DNA from: Euryodendron excelsum
Lineage: Eukaryota > Streptophyta > Magnoliopsida > Ericales > Pentaphylacaceae
Assembly: GCA_033060915.1 (NCBI GenBank)
Contig: CM065379.1
Location: 37,575,318-37,639,317, forward strand
Direction: 5' to 3'
DNA length: 64,000 nt
The stretch's first letter is position 1. Each line of letters opens with the position of its first letter. The notes below the pieces were generated by a model. It was not told the origin of the DNA. It worked only from the letters and a program-made list of their open reading frames with translations, and did not search any database. Position numbers and translations under genes: made by a program. This document shows positions 10,860-21,640 of the stretch, in pieces.

Positions 10860-11500
10860 TAGGACCCAATGTCTCGTAATTTTCGATCCTCTGCAACCAT
10901 GATTCCTCTCTTTCTTCTTCATTGCAAAACCTAGCTCATTACCTCCATTGAAGCTTGAAGAATCTCCATTGCAAAACTAGCTTATTTTCTCCTTGCAGCT
11001 TCAAGGGATCTCCAGCAACCTTCAAACTCTAGATCGATGAATTTTCAAATCAAACTCTACAACTATGAGTTTCACAATTCAAATGCAAGACAAATATGTT
11101 GCCTTCTTCAGATCGTCTTTTGTTTTCCTCACTCCATCCAAGCAAAAACTCAAACGGTATGTCACGATGCGAACTTGATTTCTCAATATCGATTACTTCA
11201 ACTTTGCCTCAATTCCAAGCCCTACAAACTCTCGAATTCCTCCACCTTTAAAGGCATTCGCTATCTCGAGCCGTCAATGAAGCCTCCGCTTGAGGATCTC
11301 TCTTGAAATTGAGATGCTTGCGGTTGATAATGCTCTCTCGAAGTTCTTCTCCGATGTCCTTCCTTGCTTCGTTGATCTCAAATTTTAATTTTTGAATACT
11401 CATCCCTGTTGTGGAGAAGCTCACAATGACAAGAAGAGGAACTTCAACTCTCAAAGGAAGTCCTGGGGTTCAAGCTCCGGAGGTGAATTGTGATTGACGT
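10860..11500 (+). pseudogene. Possible captured gene segment inside the CACTA element, unidentified
   Basis: This stretch is less AT-rich than its surroundings and reads like a 5' UTR with CT-rich leader followed by coding-like sequence. An open frame runs 11037-11306 (89 codons), and another frame near 11300-11390 reads AVDNALSKFFSDVLPCFVDL. I do not recognise a family. The phrase 'ccattgcaaaac' is repeated at about 10920 and 10967. It may be a captured fragment of a host gene, but no function is claimed. Confidence 0.3.
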
Positions 11501-12097
11501 GTGTGATTAAATGTAGCTGTATGTATTTTCTTTTTGATGTTTAAAGAATATTTCTATTCCTTCTGTTATTTTTAGCGTAAAATTTAGTAATCATGACATC
11601 CCGTTTTAGATTTTTGAAGCTGTGAGATTGATCAATTGCATTTTTCCAGTAAAATTTGTTTGCTAAATCAAAGGCCAGAGCTTGTACGTTTTCATCACCA
11701 TTTGCGTTATATGTTCTGATTTTTTTTTTTTCCTTTTTGGTCATCAATGGCGATTTTCAAGAATAAACATGGTATAATTTTTAGTTTGGAAGTAACAAGA
11801 TTAATTTTTGAGAGGTAAGGTTCATGAGTTTCTAGTCCATAGGGTATGTTTTTGTTTTTATTTTTTTATTTTTGAAAATCCTTTTTATTTTAACTTTTTA
11901 TTTTGGTTGATTCAACTGTGGAGTTTGGCAACTAGTCATACTTTACCAAGTGTTGAGATTTGGCTTCCAAAGATAAAACATTGAGTTTAATCCCACATGT
12001 TAGTAACTTTCCAATGCTTTAGAAATGTTTTTGATGGTTTCTGGAAAGTTGCTTATTTCTGTGATATTACTTCATTTTCATTGTTGTGATTCTGAAT

Positions 12098-12162
12098 ACA
12101 ATCAAATGTAGTATGAATTGGCTCTCTCTGTCTTTCTAATACAGTCAAATGTAGTATGAATT

Positions 12163-12199
<37 letters not shown>

Positions 12200-12200
12200 T
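12098..12200. repeat. 40-bp tandem duplication plus (CT)n microsatellite
   Basis: The phrase 'aatac.atcaaatgtagtat' followed by 'gaattggctctctct' occurs twice, starting near 12098 and 12138 (one base differs). The second copy runs into about 14 CT units. It lies inside the CACTA element. Confidence 0.8.
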
Positions 12201-12932
12201 CAAATATACTCAACAATTATGGTCGTCCCAAATGAACCATTAAAATCACCCTCCTCCCCTGTTTTTGAACTTAGAATCCTCTGTTTCCTCCCGTATTTTT
12301 GAAGAAACTCTCACTCTTTGCTCTACAGTTGTCAGGAAATAAGTCATGATCCCCTCTACAGGTCCATTATGAGGAAGTGGAAGACATGATGGTTGAAACC
12401 ATTTGAAGAGGAATGAGAAATCTTTATGAGTTTGTTATTATGGAGAGAAGGCCTTTGTGGTTAAGAAAATTCAATTAAAAAAATTAGAAAATTCTTTGTT
12501 GGAAGTCTAAAAATGCTTCCTATATAATATCTCATTTACCTGGTCTTTCCAATAGTATGTGGAATGTTATTGGGCAAGTTAAAGTAGAGTTTTCCATATA
12601 TTTTTGGGAAGCTTCTAGTTAGTTTTGGAAACAAAATTACTAAAACTGGGTTCTCAAGAGTTTCTCTCGACATCATTACCATGCTTAAGTTATAATTTAA
12701 TTGCATCACCACTTTGCTCCAGTTTTTGTGTGAACAAAGACCAACTATGATTCTAACACGACAATTAACAGTAAGGATCAAGTGAACTTAGGCCTTTTTT
12801 TGGTAGGGAGGTTAGCTTAGTTTCTCTGCAGAAAGAGTTCGACTCTCTCATTCTATCTACCTCATAGTCACTCCATCTCTAACCCTTTTGAAGCCTAGGT
12901 GAGGATATGCAGTTCAAGGTTGGTGCTCTAAG

Positions 12933-13070
12933 ATGTACAGGTACGTTCCGTTTGAAGATTACAATTCCGGAGGGCCTGATTCTTTTGACTTAACCAACTA
13001 CCAAGGTTATGTCCAAGCTACTTTGCTGCTTGGTGGAATTGATGTCACTGGACCACATCCGCAAACTGTA
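12933..13070 (+). pseudogene. Captured exon resembling 20S proteasome subunit beta-2 (PBB/PSMB7)
   Basis: The frame reads YQGYVQATLLLGGIDVTGPH from about 13002 to 13061. This corresponds to the conserved plant PBB segment around YQGHV..ALVLGGVD.TGPH. It ends in a good splice donor (ACT|GTAAGTG at about 13069), so it looks like a captured exon with its intron border. The next PBB exon (PHGSTDTLP region) is not visible downstream and the catalytic N-terminal part is absent. The upstream part of the open frame (YRYVPFEDYNSGGPDSFDLT) is not from PBB as far as I can tell and may be intron or a second captured piece. It is a fragment and cannot form a proteasome subunit. Confidence 0.6.
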
Positions 13071-13518
13071 AGTGAAAATGGAGCAGTGTGTCAGACAATA
13101 CACCTGTACATTCTTTTACGAACTATGTTTTTAATGCACCCTTTTATCCTACTCCATAGCTAGACAAGTAATTACATGCAGCCAATTTTTTGATGATACA
13201 ACTGAATCTATCTCAGAGTTTACAGAGGAATGAGAATTGTTGGAAACCGTAATCTCTTGATAGCTTTGTCAGCATACGTGACAGTTAAAAATTGCTTCCT
13301 TTAATTGTAACAAGGTTGGTTTTCTTTACCTTCTTACCTAATCAATGCAATTTCCAGAGAAACAACAAAAATTCTTAGAGAGTCAATGTGACATCCAGAG
13401 AAACAATGGAAATTCCTTTTGAGACAATGGGTTGCCAGTACATTACAAAAGTAGCCTCCAAAAGCTCACCCAAGAATATCATATAGTTCTCCCTTTCCAA
13501 TTTTTTTTTTTTTTTTTT

Positions 13519-13600
13519 CCAGGTTGGATGAGTTCGGCAGGATTGATGGCTCCAATTTATTTCCAAGACTGCCTAAGAAGAGCTGGAAGGGTATTGTGTT
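13519..13600 (+). pseudogene. Exon-like segment of unknown origin in the CACTA element
   Basis: A poly-T tract (13500-13518) ending in CCAG precedes a frame reading LDEFGRIDGSNLFPRLPKKS. The pyrimidine tract plus AG looks like a splice acceptor, and the peptide composition is protein-like. I do not recognise the family; it may be a second captured exon. Confidence 0.3.
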
Positions 13601-14559
13601 GGCTTTCTTTTCCATGTGGCTATTGCTTTCAGACACTCAGCTGTGCTCTTCTTTTTTTCCTTCCTTGTCTCACTTGTATTTGTTTCATATAATGTGGCAA
13701 ATATTAACAATGTTTCAATTATGGGATATTACGGAACAGATCACACAAAGGATGCACAATTTTTAATCATCAGGTACATTGAATGAAATCTTGGATTAAT
13801 ACCAAAATTTTCACGTTAGTGTTCTCATGTTGTGTTTTCTTCTGTGGTTGCAGCTTGTTGTGTTGACTTCTAAAGTCCAGATTCAAATGCACCCTTGTAA
13901 CTTTTTATTTGTTGCTCACTAACTACAGGACAGTGAAACTGTCACTGCTAGTAATGGAGGTTTTTGGTTTGTTGTCATAGTTACTATGGGTCTAAAGTCG
14001 AATTGAAGCATCTAACTTGACTTAGGCTTGGGCAAAGCCCTTTTCCCCTCTTTCCCTCTCCACTCTCTCTATTTTGAATTTCGAAGTGGAATTTCAGGTT
14101 GTATGTTTGATTCAAGACAAAACATTGATTTGGAATTTGGAAGGTAAAATGAATGATGATGACCCAACCACTTGTTTTATTGTACAATTTGTTTTTAGGT
14201 TTTGAAGGTAGATAAGAGCAATGTAACGAGATGAAGCCTGGGTTGAAGAATGAATTTGGGAATGAAGCATCATTTTTGGGTGATAATCAGTCTTTGTATT
14301 GCAAGGATGTGATTTCATATTATTTGTTGTATCTTATATTTAAGTTAAGGAATGATGTATACAAAAATTATATAATATTGAAAAAAAATTTCTTATTCCA
14401 TGGATGATTTGTTGTTGTTTCACAAAAATTATTTGTAGAGTACTATTGTGGTTAATTTAACTAACAGATCCTATCAAGAAAAAATAAAAAGAGTAGGAGG
14501 ATATTCTTTATTAGAAAAGTTTGCTGATGAAATAGAATCATCACTAAAATTCTTCGTAG

Positions 14560-14954
14560 AAAGCAATTTTGGTAAGAAATTAACAAGAGCATCAGGGCAC
14601 ATTTTTAGTGATCAGAAAATTTTCACTAAAAGCAACTTTTTGTGACAAAAACTAGTGCTTTGTCACTAAGATGTACGTATTACCTTTTGTGACGAATATT
14701 GGGTAATCAGTGACGAAATTGAAAGTGGTTTAGTGACGACAATGACTTATAACTAATTCAATATTTTTTAGTGATGGAATACTTTGTCACTAAAACTGGA
14801 AGAAATAGTGACAAAACAGATTTTTGTCATAGTATACTTTTAGCCACGGGTCTATTGTGACGATCTTGTGACGATCACTGAAAACTTCTTTAGTGACGAA
14901 CTCATATATCAGTGACGTTTTATTTTGTCACTAAAATACCCATTTCTTGTAGTG
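14560..14954. repeat. CACTA right subterminal repeat region
   Basis: About fifteen copies of TAGTGACRAA or TTTGTCACTA in both orientations lie within 400 bases, ending in the terminal repeat ATTTCTTGTAGTG. Confidence 0.85.
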
Positions 14955-15125
14955 GGGCCTTTTTTTTTTTTTTTTTTTTTATAATTGGACTAGAGCTTTT
15001 ATTTTAAATTTTGACTATAACAGGTTTGAAAATTTTTGGAGCGTTAAAAATTAGGAGCATAAAGAAATGGTTAAGCCGCCTATTCATGGTTAAGCTGCCC
15101 CTAGGTCCATGAACCAAAACTTTCA

Positions 15126-16440
15126 CAAGTGTGTTGGTGAGCTCATGACCAAATAGGGAGTATTTGACTTGCTTCAAAATTGCTCGTGATGTAATCCCAA
15201 GTACAGGATGTGCGAGATAGTAAATACCTGGTAAGACCGGGTTCGAACCTCAAGGAACTGTGAAGGGTTTATAAAACTCACTCCAAAGTTGAAGATTTGT
15301 GGAAAACTCACCAAACAAAAAGTAGTAGAAAAAAAATTGATTTTAATTGATTTGATTGTTTAGGAAAACTAGAATTGAATTCGATTATAGTTAATAGATA
15401 AAAGAATCTTAGCAGGAAACAATCCAATTGTTGGGTGCATGTGCAATTGATCAAGGTATTTTAACTCAATTCAACAACTGCCAGAGTGTTGTTGAATCGG
15501 AAGATTTGTCAAGGAAAATTGATTGGAATCTTGATGGGTTCTTGAAAATTCATAAGAAATTGAGTTTCAAAGCGTTCTTATCAGAGATTCAAGCAACCAA
15601 TATCCCAAAACTTAATTTGTGTATAATGACTCAAGAATATGATCAAGAAATCTTGATTTCAAGAGAAGAATCTCAACAACACATGAAGATTTGAGCAGGA
15701 ATGATGAAAACGTTAAAGTTCTTGGATTACCTTGATCAATCTCACAAAACCCTTCAATCTTCACATTCCCATGCCAAGAGTTGATTAGCTATGCGAAGAC
15801 ATGAATAAATCTTGATTTGTATTGAGAAAATAAGATGTTTGATTTCAAAGAATTGAAAGAAAAATCATAAACCTAGCTAATCTCTCTTAAAAAACTCCTA
15901 AAAAGAACTCTACAATTAGGTTTAGAATGGTTGCCCCTGAATTAGGGTTACAAAGACTTTAAATAAAGTTAGAAAACTAAAGGAGTCGTCAAAAATCGCA
16001 AGTCCAGGTCGTTGGAACGGTCTGGACCACGCCTCTAATCGTTCGAACAGCCAAACCAGTCGTTGGTACGGTCTGCAACGAACTAGATTTTTGTAGCTCA
16101 ATTTTGACTACTTTAGAATCGGAATTAGCCAATGTACATTAGAGGCAAAATTGTAGATCTTGAAATTTTCTTTCCAATGCCACAAAAATCAGCTCAATCG
16201 GATATTAGAGTAAAAATTCATGGCCGAAATACGGAGACAGCATACACTTCCATTCTCTAGTTTGATGGCTGCTCATTCGCCTCGACCATTCTTGCTTTCT
16301 TTTCATCCTTTTAGCTCACCTAACCTACAAAACCAAATAAAAACACTATTATACAAAAACTTGTCTAAATTAGAGCAATTAACAATGCACTTAGTCTAAC
16401 AAAATATGAATTAAAGACTTATAATTATACTTCTATAGTG
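15126..16440. repeat. Degenerate dispersed repeat, probably LTR-retrotransposon derived
   Basis: Contains 'gtaagaccgggttcgaacct', then AT-rich sequence with a short open frame (15428-15694) that I do not recognise, and a later block with GTTCGAACAG and GTCGTTGG.ACGGTCTG words. It resembles the first 1.1 kb of the window. No ends or target duplication were found. Confidence 0.3.
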
Positions 16441-17570
16441 CAATCAGTATTCATTGAAGTGGAAAAAGGAGCAGTTAGCTTTGATCACTGTAACTTGACT
16501 GTAGAAGTCAAGCATTAGTTTACAGCTTCATCTGATGACATTCGTCAGTTAAGGTCTTTTTAGAGGTTGAAGAGCCATCAAAACCCAGTCCATGGCCTCG
16601 CTGAAATCAACTTTGTCTTCTTGGAGGTCGAAGAGGCAGCAAAACCCAGTACATGCTCTGGGGTGGCGCCAGGTATTGTGATCCGGGGTCAATTGACTCC
16701 AAATTTTAAAATTTTTGCTGGTAATTGTAATGTTTTCAATAAAATTCAGCGTTTATATAACTTAATCCAACTGAGATATCTCATAAAGTAAAGAAAGAGG
16801 GTCATATTTCAAGATTAAAAAAAAAATGAAAAGATTTAAGCACTTGGTTCAAAGATTTAAAAAAATATTCAAAATTTTAGGAACTGGTACACTTGAAAGC
16901 CCGAAAGCTTACTTTTAGAATCTCTTTATATATTTCATATACATAAATAACAGGAAACACAACTTATAATTATTGTTCAGTTTTTAACTAATAATATAAA
17001 ATTTTATTAATTTTAAGCATATTTTCTACTGTTCCATAGACGTTCCTTTCTCACACGTGATGAGATACATCCATCTACTATTTTGAAAACCTAACCGTTG
17101 AGTGAATTAGTAAAGAGAGCGGATCACGGATCACTCATTTGACCGTCGATTCAATCATAATGTCATAATTACCTGTTAAATATATTTAAAATTATAAATA
17201 ATAAATAAAAATATGAACATATGCTTCTATTATTATAAATAATAAAAATATTTTGCAAAATCATCATGTATTCTACAACGTATAAACATTATTTTTTATT
17301 TGTTCTTCAAAATTCTGATAAGTCATATAATTTATATATTTTTATCATCCAATTATATTATTTAGTTGTTAGTTATTTATTATATTATTGTTTCTATTGT
17401 CGATTAGGATACAAAAGCAAAAATGAAGAGTCTAAGTTAAAATAAGAAACACGTGCTAAACGAATCAAATTGTTCAACAATTTCACTTAAGTAATGAGAC
17501 TAAAAGGAAAGTCCATCGACCAATAAAAAAAGCCGTGCAAAGTGGAGCAAGGTTAATATAATGTAAGTTA
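16441..17570. other. Intergenic, no gene recognised
   Basis: Includes a short direct repeat (about 16562-16597 and 16622-16655, both reading roughly 'gaggt.gaagag.ca.caaaacccagt.catg') and long AT-rich stretches. I see nothing else that can be supported. Confidence 0.45.
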
Positions 17571-17801
17571 TTAAATGATCCCACAAGAAAATTTCTGAAA
17601 CCGCCACCGTCCATGCTCAATATTGGTGGCTCTTTGAATGCTCAAAAGATGATCCGACTGTTTTGGACCTACGTTCAGAGTCTTAGGAGTAGCATTAGCA
17701 CATGGCAATTCAAACTCAAGTTTCGATACCTTTTCCTCAAGGTTCTTGTTTGCTTTTGAGTGTTTAATCTCTTTGTCACAAGTTCTAATTTTTTCTCTCA
17801 A
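17571..17801 (-). pseudogene. Fragment of a copia (Sire-like) retrotransposon gag-region coiled coil
   Basis: The minus-strand frame reads NLEEKVSKLEFELPCANATP followed by KTLNVGPKQSDHLLSIQR. Plant Sire/Maximus-type polyproteins have a coiled-coil gag region followed by a motif like F..GS..LD.ILS.G, and this matches in order and spacing. No other part of the element is adjacent, so it is a small relic. Confidence 0.45.
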
Positions 17802-17875
17802 TTTTTTTTATTAATCTTGTTACGCTTTCTAAACAATAGGCCTTTTTTTAATCCGTTGTCCTCATCACTACTGGC

Positions 17876-17964
17876 CATAGTTATCAGAATTGAACTAGTG
17901 ACTGAACCGGTCAAGGCAACAGTTTAATGGTTCATTGGTTTAAATGTGATTAAACCGGTTATAT

Positions 17965-17995
<31 letters not shown>

Positions 17996-18820
17996 AAATA
18001 GTTAAAAAATTATCAATAGTTAAAATAATATTCTCTTTTGTACGATAACTCAAAATAAGGATATAAAATAATATGTTATAAAAAAAAAGTATAAAATAAA
18101 TAAGTAGGAAAACAATCAAGTGCACTTATTTTTCTCTCAATTTAATATTTTTTAATCTAATGCTTACTAGTATTTTTATCTTTAAAAGAAATAGAGTAAA
18201 ACTTGACAATAATGTGTATTATTAACCAAATACTGTTCATCATTTTTTGCCTAGTTTTTTTTTTTTCTTTTTTCACCTTATACCCTCCTCTTTCTCATCT
18301 TTATTTTTGCTATTTTTGGTTTTAGTTTATAGTTTATGCATTTTAGTTATTATTTTTATAATGCATTTTTGATATATTTAATTATAATTTAAAAAGCATA
18401 AAGAAACGTAAATTTACAATAAGAAAACAATGCAAAGTAAAAAAGCGAGTATTGTACATTATTTGCTTTGTCCTTTTTTCTTTTTTTGTACCCTCCTCTT
18501 TCTTCCTTTTTCTTTTTCTCTTTTTTGATTTTGGTTTAAAGGTTTTACTTTTTTATTCTATTTTTCATCAAAAGGCCACAAAGACATGTTTCTAATAAAC
18601 AAATTTTGTGAAATAATGCACAATTTATGCTATTTTGACTTTTTTTGAAAAACTATTTGATTCCCTAAATAACAATTGGTTCACTGATTTTCTAAAACAC
18701 TGGCTAGTTCTTTCAGTTCACATGCATTTTTGATAAACTAATTGAACTGAACTGATTTAGGGTCTGGTTCTCGATTCAACCGGTTAAACCAACTAGTCTG
18801 ATCCGGTTCTGATAACTATG
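17876..18820. mobile_element. hAT-like non-autonomous element with ACCGGTT-rich ends
   Basis: Both ends begin CATAGTTATCAGAA when read inward (14 perfect bases) and continue into related sequence rich in AACCGGTT. The flanks CTACTGGC and CTACTAGT match at six of eight positions, suggesting a decayed 8-bp target duplication. The 945-bp interior has long AT-rich and pyrimidine-rich stretches and no coding capacity. Confidence 0.65.
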
Positions 18821-18919
18821 CTACTAGTATTAACATTGTTTGACTCACTAATATGAATCTTGCATTGCAGGTGAATATGCAACATTAAAAGACAAAGAAA
18901 CATATTATAGTTAGGGGCA

Positions 18920-19560
18920 AATACTGATGGAAAAACTTAAACCCAGGACCTTACCTAACTTGAGTTTTGATATCATGTTAAAGCACCAACAATCCCTAAA
19001 GGTTAAGCTGTTAGCTAAGGGACTCAACAATGCATATCAAAATCTCTAACACTCTCCTCACATGCAACATCGTCTTGCACATAGAGATACAATATATAGA
19101 GGGAAAAAAAAATACAAACAAGGAGAGTTGAACCAAAGACCTCACCAACCTTAACTCTAATACCTTGTTGGAACACTATTATACAAAAAAGTCTAACTAT
19201 TAAGGAAGGAGGTCAACAATATATATCAAGTTTTTCAACTCTCTCTTACGTACAATTTGGCCTTGACCTAGGATCTCCCCTAACCTTAGCTCTAATATCA
19301 TGTTAGATCACCATTAGTCTCCAAAGGTTAAACCGTTAGGAAATCTCTACATACAGAATAGTGAAACAGAATACAATCAGAAAACAAATGCAGACAAACA
19401 GACTTGAACCCATGACCTAATCCAACCTTAGCTCTAATACCATGTTGGAACACTATTATTCCCAAAAGCCTAAGTTGTTAAATGAGACAGCCTAACAATA
19501 CATATCAAACTCTCGAACATCATCTCTCGCACCTAACTTGTCTTTAACTTACACCAATTG
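18920..19560 (-). mobile_element. Tandem array of short LTR/primer-site modules (TRIM-like)
   Basis: On the minus strand the motif TGGTATTAGAGCTAAGG or a variant occurs four times (near 19440, 19298, 19165 and 18975), each preceded by sequence ending in AACA and followed by words like GGTCATGGGTTCAAGTC. TGGTATCAGAGC is the usual primer-binding site (initiator Met tRNA) of plant copia elements and TRIMs, so each module looks like an LTR end next to a PBS. Spacing is about 130-190 bases, so modules share LTRs head to tail. An alternative is a tRNA-derived SINE-like tandem, since the downstream word resembles a B box. Confidence 0.5.
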
Positions 19561-20228
19561 GTGTCCTTAAACGTGACCAAAGGTAATTCCAAAGGCAGGA
19601 TGGCGAAACAATGCCTCTCTAAATGTAAGATCGTTGACAATGGGCTGTATGCAAATCCCAATACAGGATGATGTTTCGTTATTTTGGTTGTGGTAATGGA
19701 GCAATTAGTGATGATAGAGAAATAACAAGTGGAATAATGAATTTGCCTTCAGATTTCAGGTGTGCAAAAGTCTCCGCTTTAGTCTGGAAATATATGCAAA
19801 GCGTAATGCTATACAACTAGAATATATAATCAGAAAATATAACCAAAATGATGTGGCTGGGTTGTGGGCCTATCACTTTAAAACAAAGAACCCATCAAGA
19901 TACATTTTAATTACAAAACTACCACTGCCACATCATTCTAGTTCAAAATTCTGGAAGAACAACATTTTTCATATGCAAATTGAAGATTGAATTATTTAGG
20001 TTCATTCTTTGTTGTGAGTAATTTGATTTGGGGAATGTTGTGAGTCATATTTTTTTTGAAGTTATTATTTGCGTATATTTTCTTACTGTTACCTATCTTC
20101 ATCACTAGTATTATTATTGCTCCTAGCTTGAGATTACTTTAGGACTATATTGAGTGGAATAATTTTGAAAAATAGTTTTGATGCATATTTTATTTATTAC
20201 TTATAATTATATATATGATGTAATTGTG
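19561..20228. other. Intergenic, no gene recognised
   Basis: One open frame at 19760-19990 (76 codons) is not recognisable. Otherwise AT-rich sequence without supported features. Confidence 0.4.
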
Positions 20229-20328
20229 ACATCATAGTTTGATTTCAGTTAATTCGATGGTTGAACTAGTGAATTGTGACCCAATCAATTTTTCAGTTCA
20301 CGCAACAGTCCGGGTTTCAAAACATTGA
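20229..20328. mobile_element. Orphan 3' end of the same hAT-like family as 62129-63768
   Basis: The segment runs from 'catagtttgatttcagttaa' to 'gggtttcaaaacattg' and parallels 63669-63768, including 'ggttgaac', 'tttttca.tt' and the terminal TTTCAAAACATTG. I could not find a matching left end, so it is a truncated element or one whose left end has decayed. Confidence 0.5.
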
Positions 20329-20950
20329 ATCACAGAGACCCGTCTATTAATTAAGTTATTGATAACTAAATTTAATAGACTTATTTAATTCCTTGAGACA
20401 TTCTACATAACTTATTTGATATGTCGTCTTCAAAATCTACCTACAGTGTTTGACATAACTTACTTTAAAACCTTGTGCTACAGTTCTACTGATAGTGCGT
20501 CTAGTTCAAACTAAGAATATGAACAATAAGTTTATATTCCATAAGGAACGATGATATAATCTTCTTTGTATAAGCCGCACTCTACATATCATATCATTTA
20601 TTGTATAGAGTAAGGACCCACATGCACGATCATTAAATAAAATAATGCAAAGCAAATATTGTTTGCACAAATTCTCATTAAAATGGAATAACTAAACTAT
20701 TAATAAATATTAAAATCATTACATAAAGTATGCATTTTAGTATAAATTCTTAAGAGTTTCAAATAGAGAAATCCTAATCAAGTTCGTCATTCATGTGGAA
20801 AGGAAAGGCAAGCCAATATACAATAATGGCATAACTGGCTTCTATTCTTGTAGCATGCATTTTAGGAAGCCTCATTTTGGGATTTAGGAAAAAGAAAATT
20901 ATATTTTTCGATTTTTAGTGGACATTTGAAAATTATTTTCTAAATGTTTT
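20329..20950. other. Intergenic, no gene recognised
   Basis: AT-rich, no coding frame of note, no clear repeat boundaries. Confidence 0.45.
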
Positions 20951-20954
20951 TTTT

Positions 20955-21640
20955 TTTGATCGGCGATGGTGGTGGTAGGCTCGGGTGATATCAGTAGCAG
21001 CAGCGGCTGTAATGGTGGCTGTGACACAGTGATGGTGGGTGGTTGTGAGCCGTGGCGATGGGGAATCTTACTGTTAGTTGTTGGGCGCACTCCGGAATTG
21101 TACAACCCCTGTAATTTAGTTTCGAAGGAGACATTATCATATGCTCAGCACAGTGGCGTTCTTTTTCGAAATCATCCTACCTTTCATTCAGCTTCAAATT
21201 CTTGATAAAATGACAACTGTTATAAGGACCATTTTCTTTGTAACGCAATTGGATGCTAACAGGCGATTAGAACTAGAAATCAGGAGGAGAATCTTATTGT
21301 CAGTTGTTGGGTCGTGGATGTACTCCTGAATCAAGAGATTAGCATATATATTGTTGCCCATTAGATTGATTTCGGGTTGGGTTATTGGGCATAAGGTAGT
21401 TTGTTTAGAACTTTAGATAGTCATCGCCACTGATTCCCACAAAGAATATACACCTGTGGCGATGGTGGGCAGCGGTAGTGGTGAGTGGTTGATGGTGGCA
21501 GTGGTGTTGGGTGGTCGGCACAATGGCGATGGGAAGCGGCAGCGTAGGCAGTAGGTGGTGCAGCAGTGGTGGGCGGTAGTGCATTTGGCGACGGTGCCAG
21601 CGGTGGCATGTGGTGGCGGTGGCGAAATAATTAGGTAGTG
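20955..21640. repeat. GGT/GGC-rich low-complexity blocks
   Basis: Two blocks (about 20963-21065 and 21455-21630) are dominated by GGTGG, GGCGGT and GATGGTGG words and stand out against the AT-rich background. They create Gly- or His/Pro-rich open frames on both strands. The unit between them contains 'ctgttagttgttgggcgcactccggaatt' and a diverged second version ('gtcagttgttgggtcgtggatgtactcctgaatc') near 21299, suggesting an internal duplication. Confidence 0.5.

Larger units (their letters stand above)
10441..14954. mobile_element. Non-autonomous CACTA (En/Spm-type) transposon with captured host sequence
   Basis: The ends are CACTACAACAATTCTTAG and, inverted, CACTACAAGAAATGGGTA. The target duplication is GGG (10438-10440 and 14955-14957), the 3-bp size typical of CACTA elements. 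Both subterminal regions carry many copies of TAGTGACRAA or its complement TTTGTCACTA. The 4.5-kb interior shows no transposase (TnpD-like) domain. It does show gene-like segments with splice signals, including an exon resembling the proteasome beta-2 subunit. The related site in copy 2 of the duplication (near 28145) lacks the element. Confidence 0.9.
4970..15125. repeat. Segmental duplication, copy 1 (enlarged by insertions)
   Basis: With the insertions at 5812-8349, 9787-10150 and 10441-14954 removed, this region aligns in the same order and orientation with 24750-28350. Shared blocks include the 3' flank of the desiccation-related gene (4990-5230), its exons, its proximal promoter, 9340-9780, 10160-10435 and about 15030-15110. 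Copy 1 also has roughly 100 bases of extra sequence at about 5040-5140. Confidence 0.8.

Noticed and set aside
12780..12880. Sequence with 'agagttcgactctctc' resembling a tRNA B box.
   Set aside because: No A box at proper distance, no tRNA fold, and it lies in the CACTA interior.
12950..13001. The upstream part of the proteasome-like frame (PFEDYNSGGPDSFDLT) as part of the same protein.
   Set aside because: It does not match the beta-2 subunit sequence that precedes this exon, so I limit the assignment to about 13002-13069.
18417..19560. Regularly spaced repeats that might be read as a CRISPR-like array.
   Set aside because: Repeat units are diverged, spacers are not unique, and the units match retroelement primer-site junctions. 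The DNA is eukaryotic.
19760..19990. 76-codon frame ending KFWKNNIFHMQIED that vaguely recalls plant retrotransposon gag-like proteins.
   Set aside because: The resemblance is limited to a few residues and nothing adjacent supports it.
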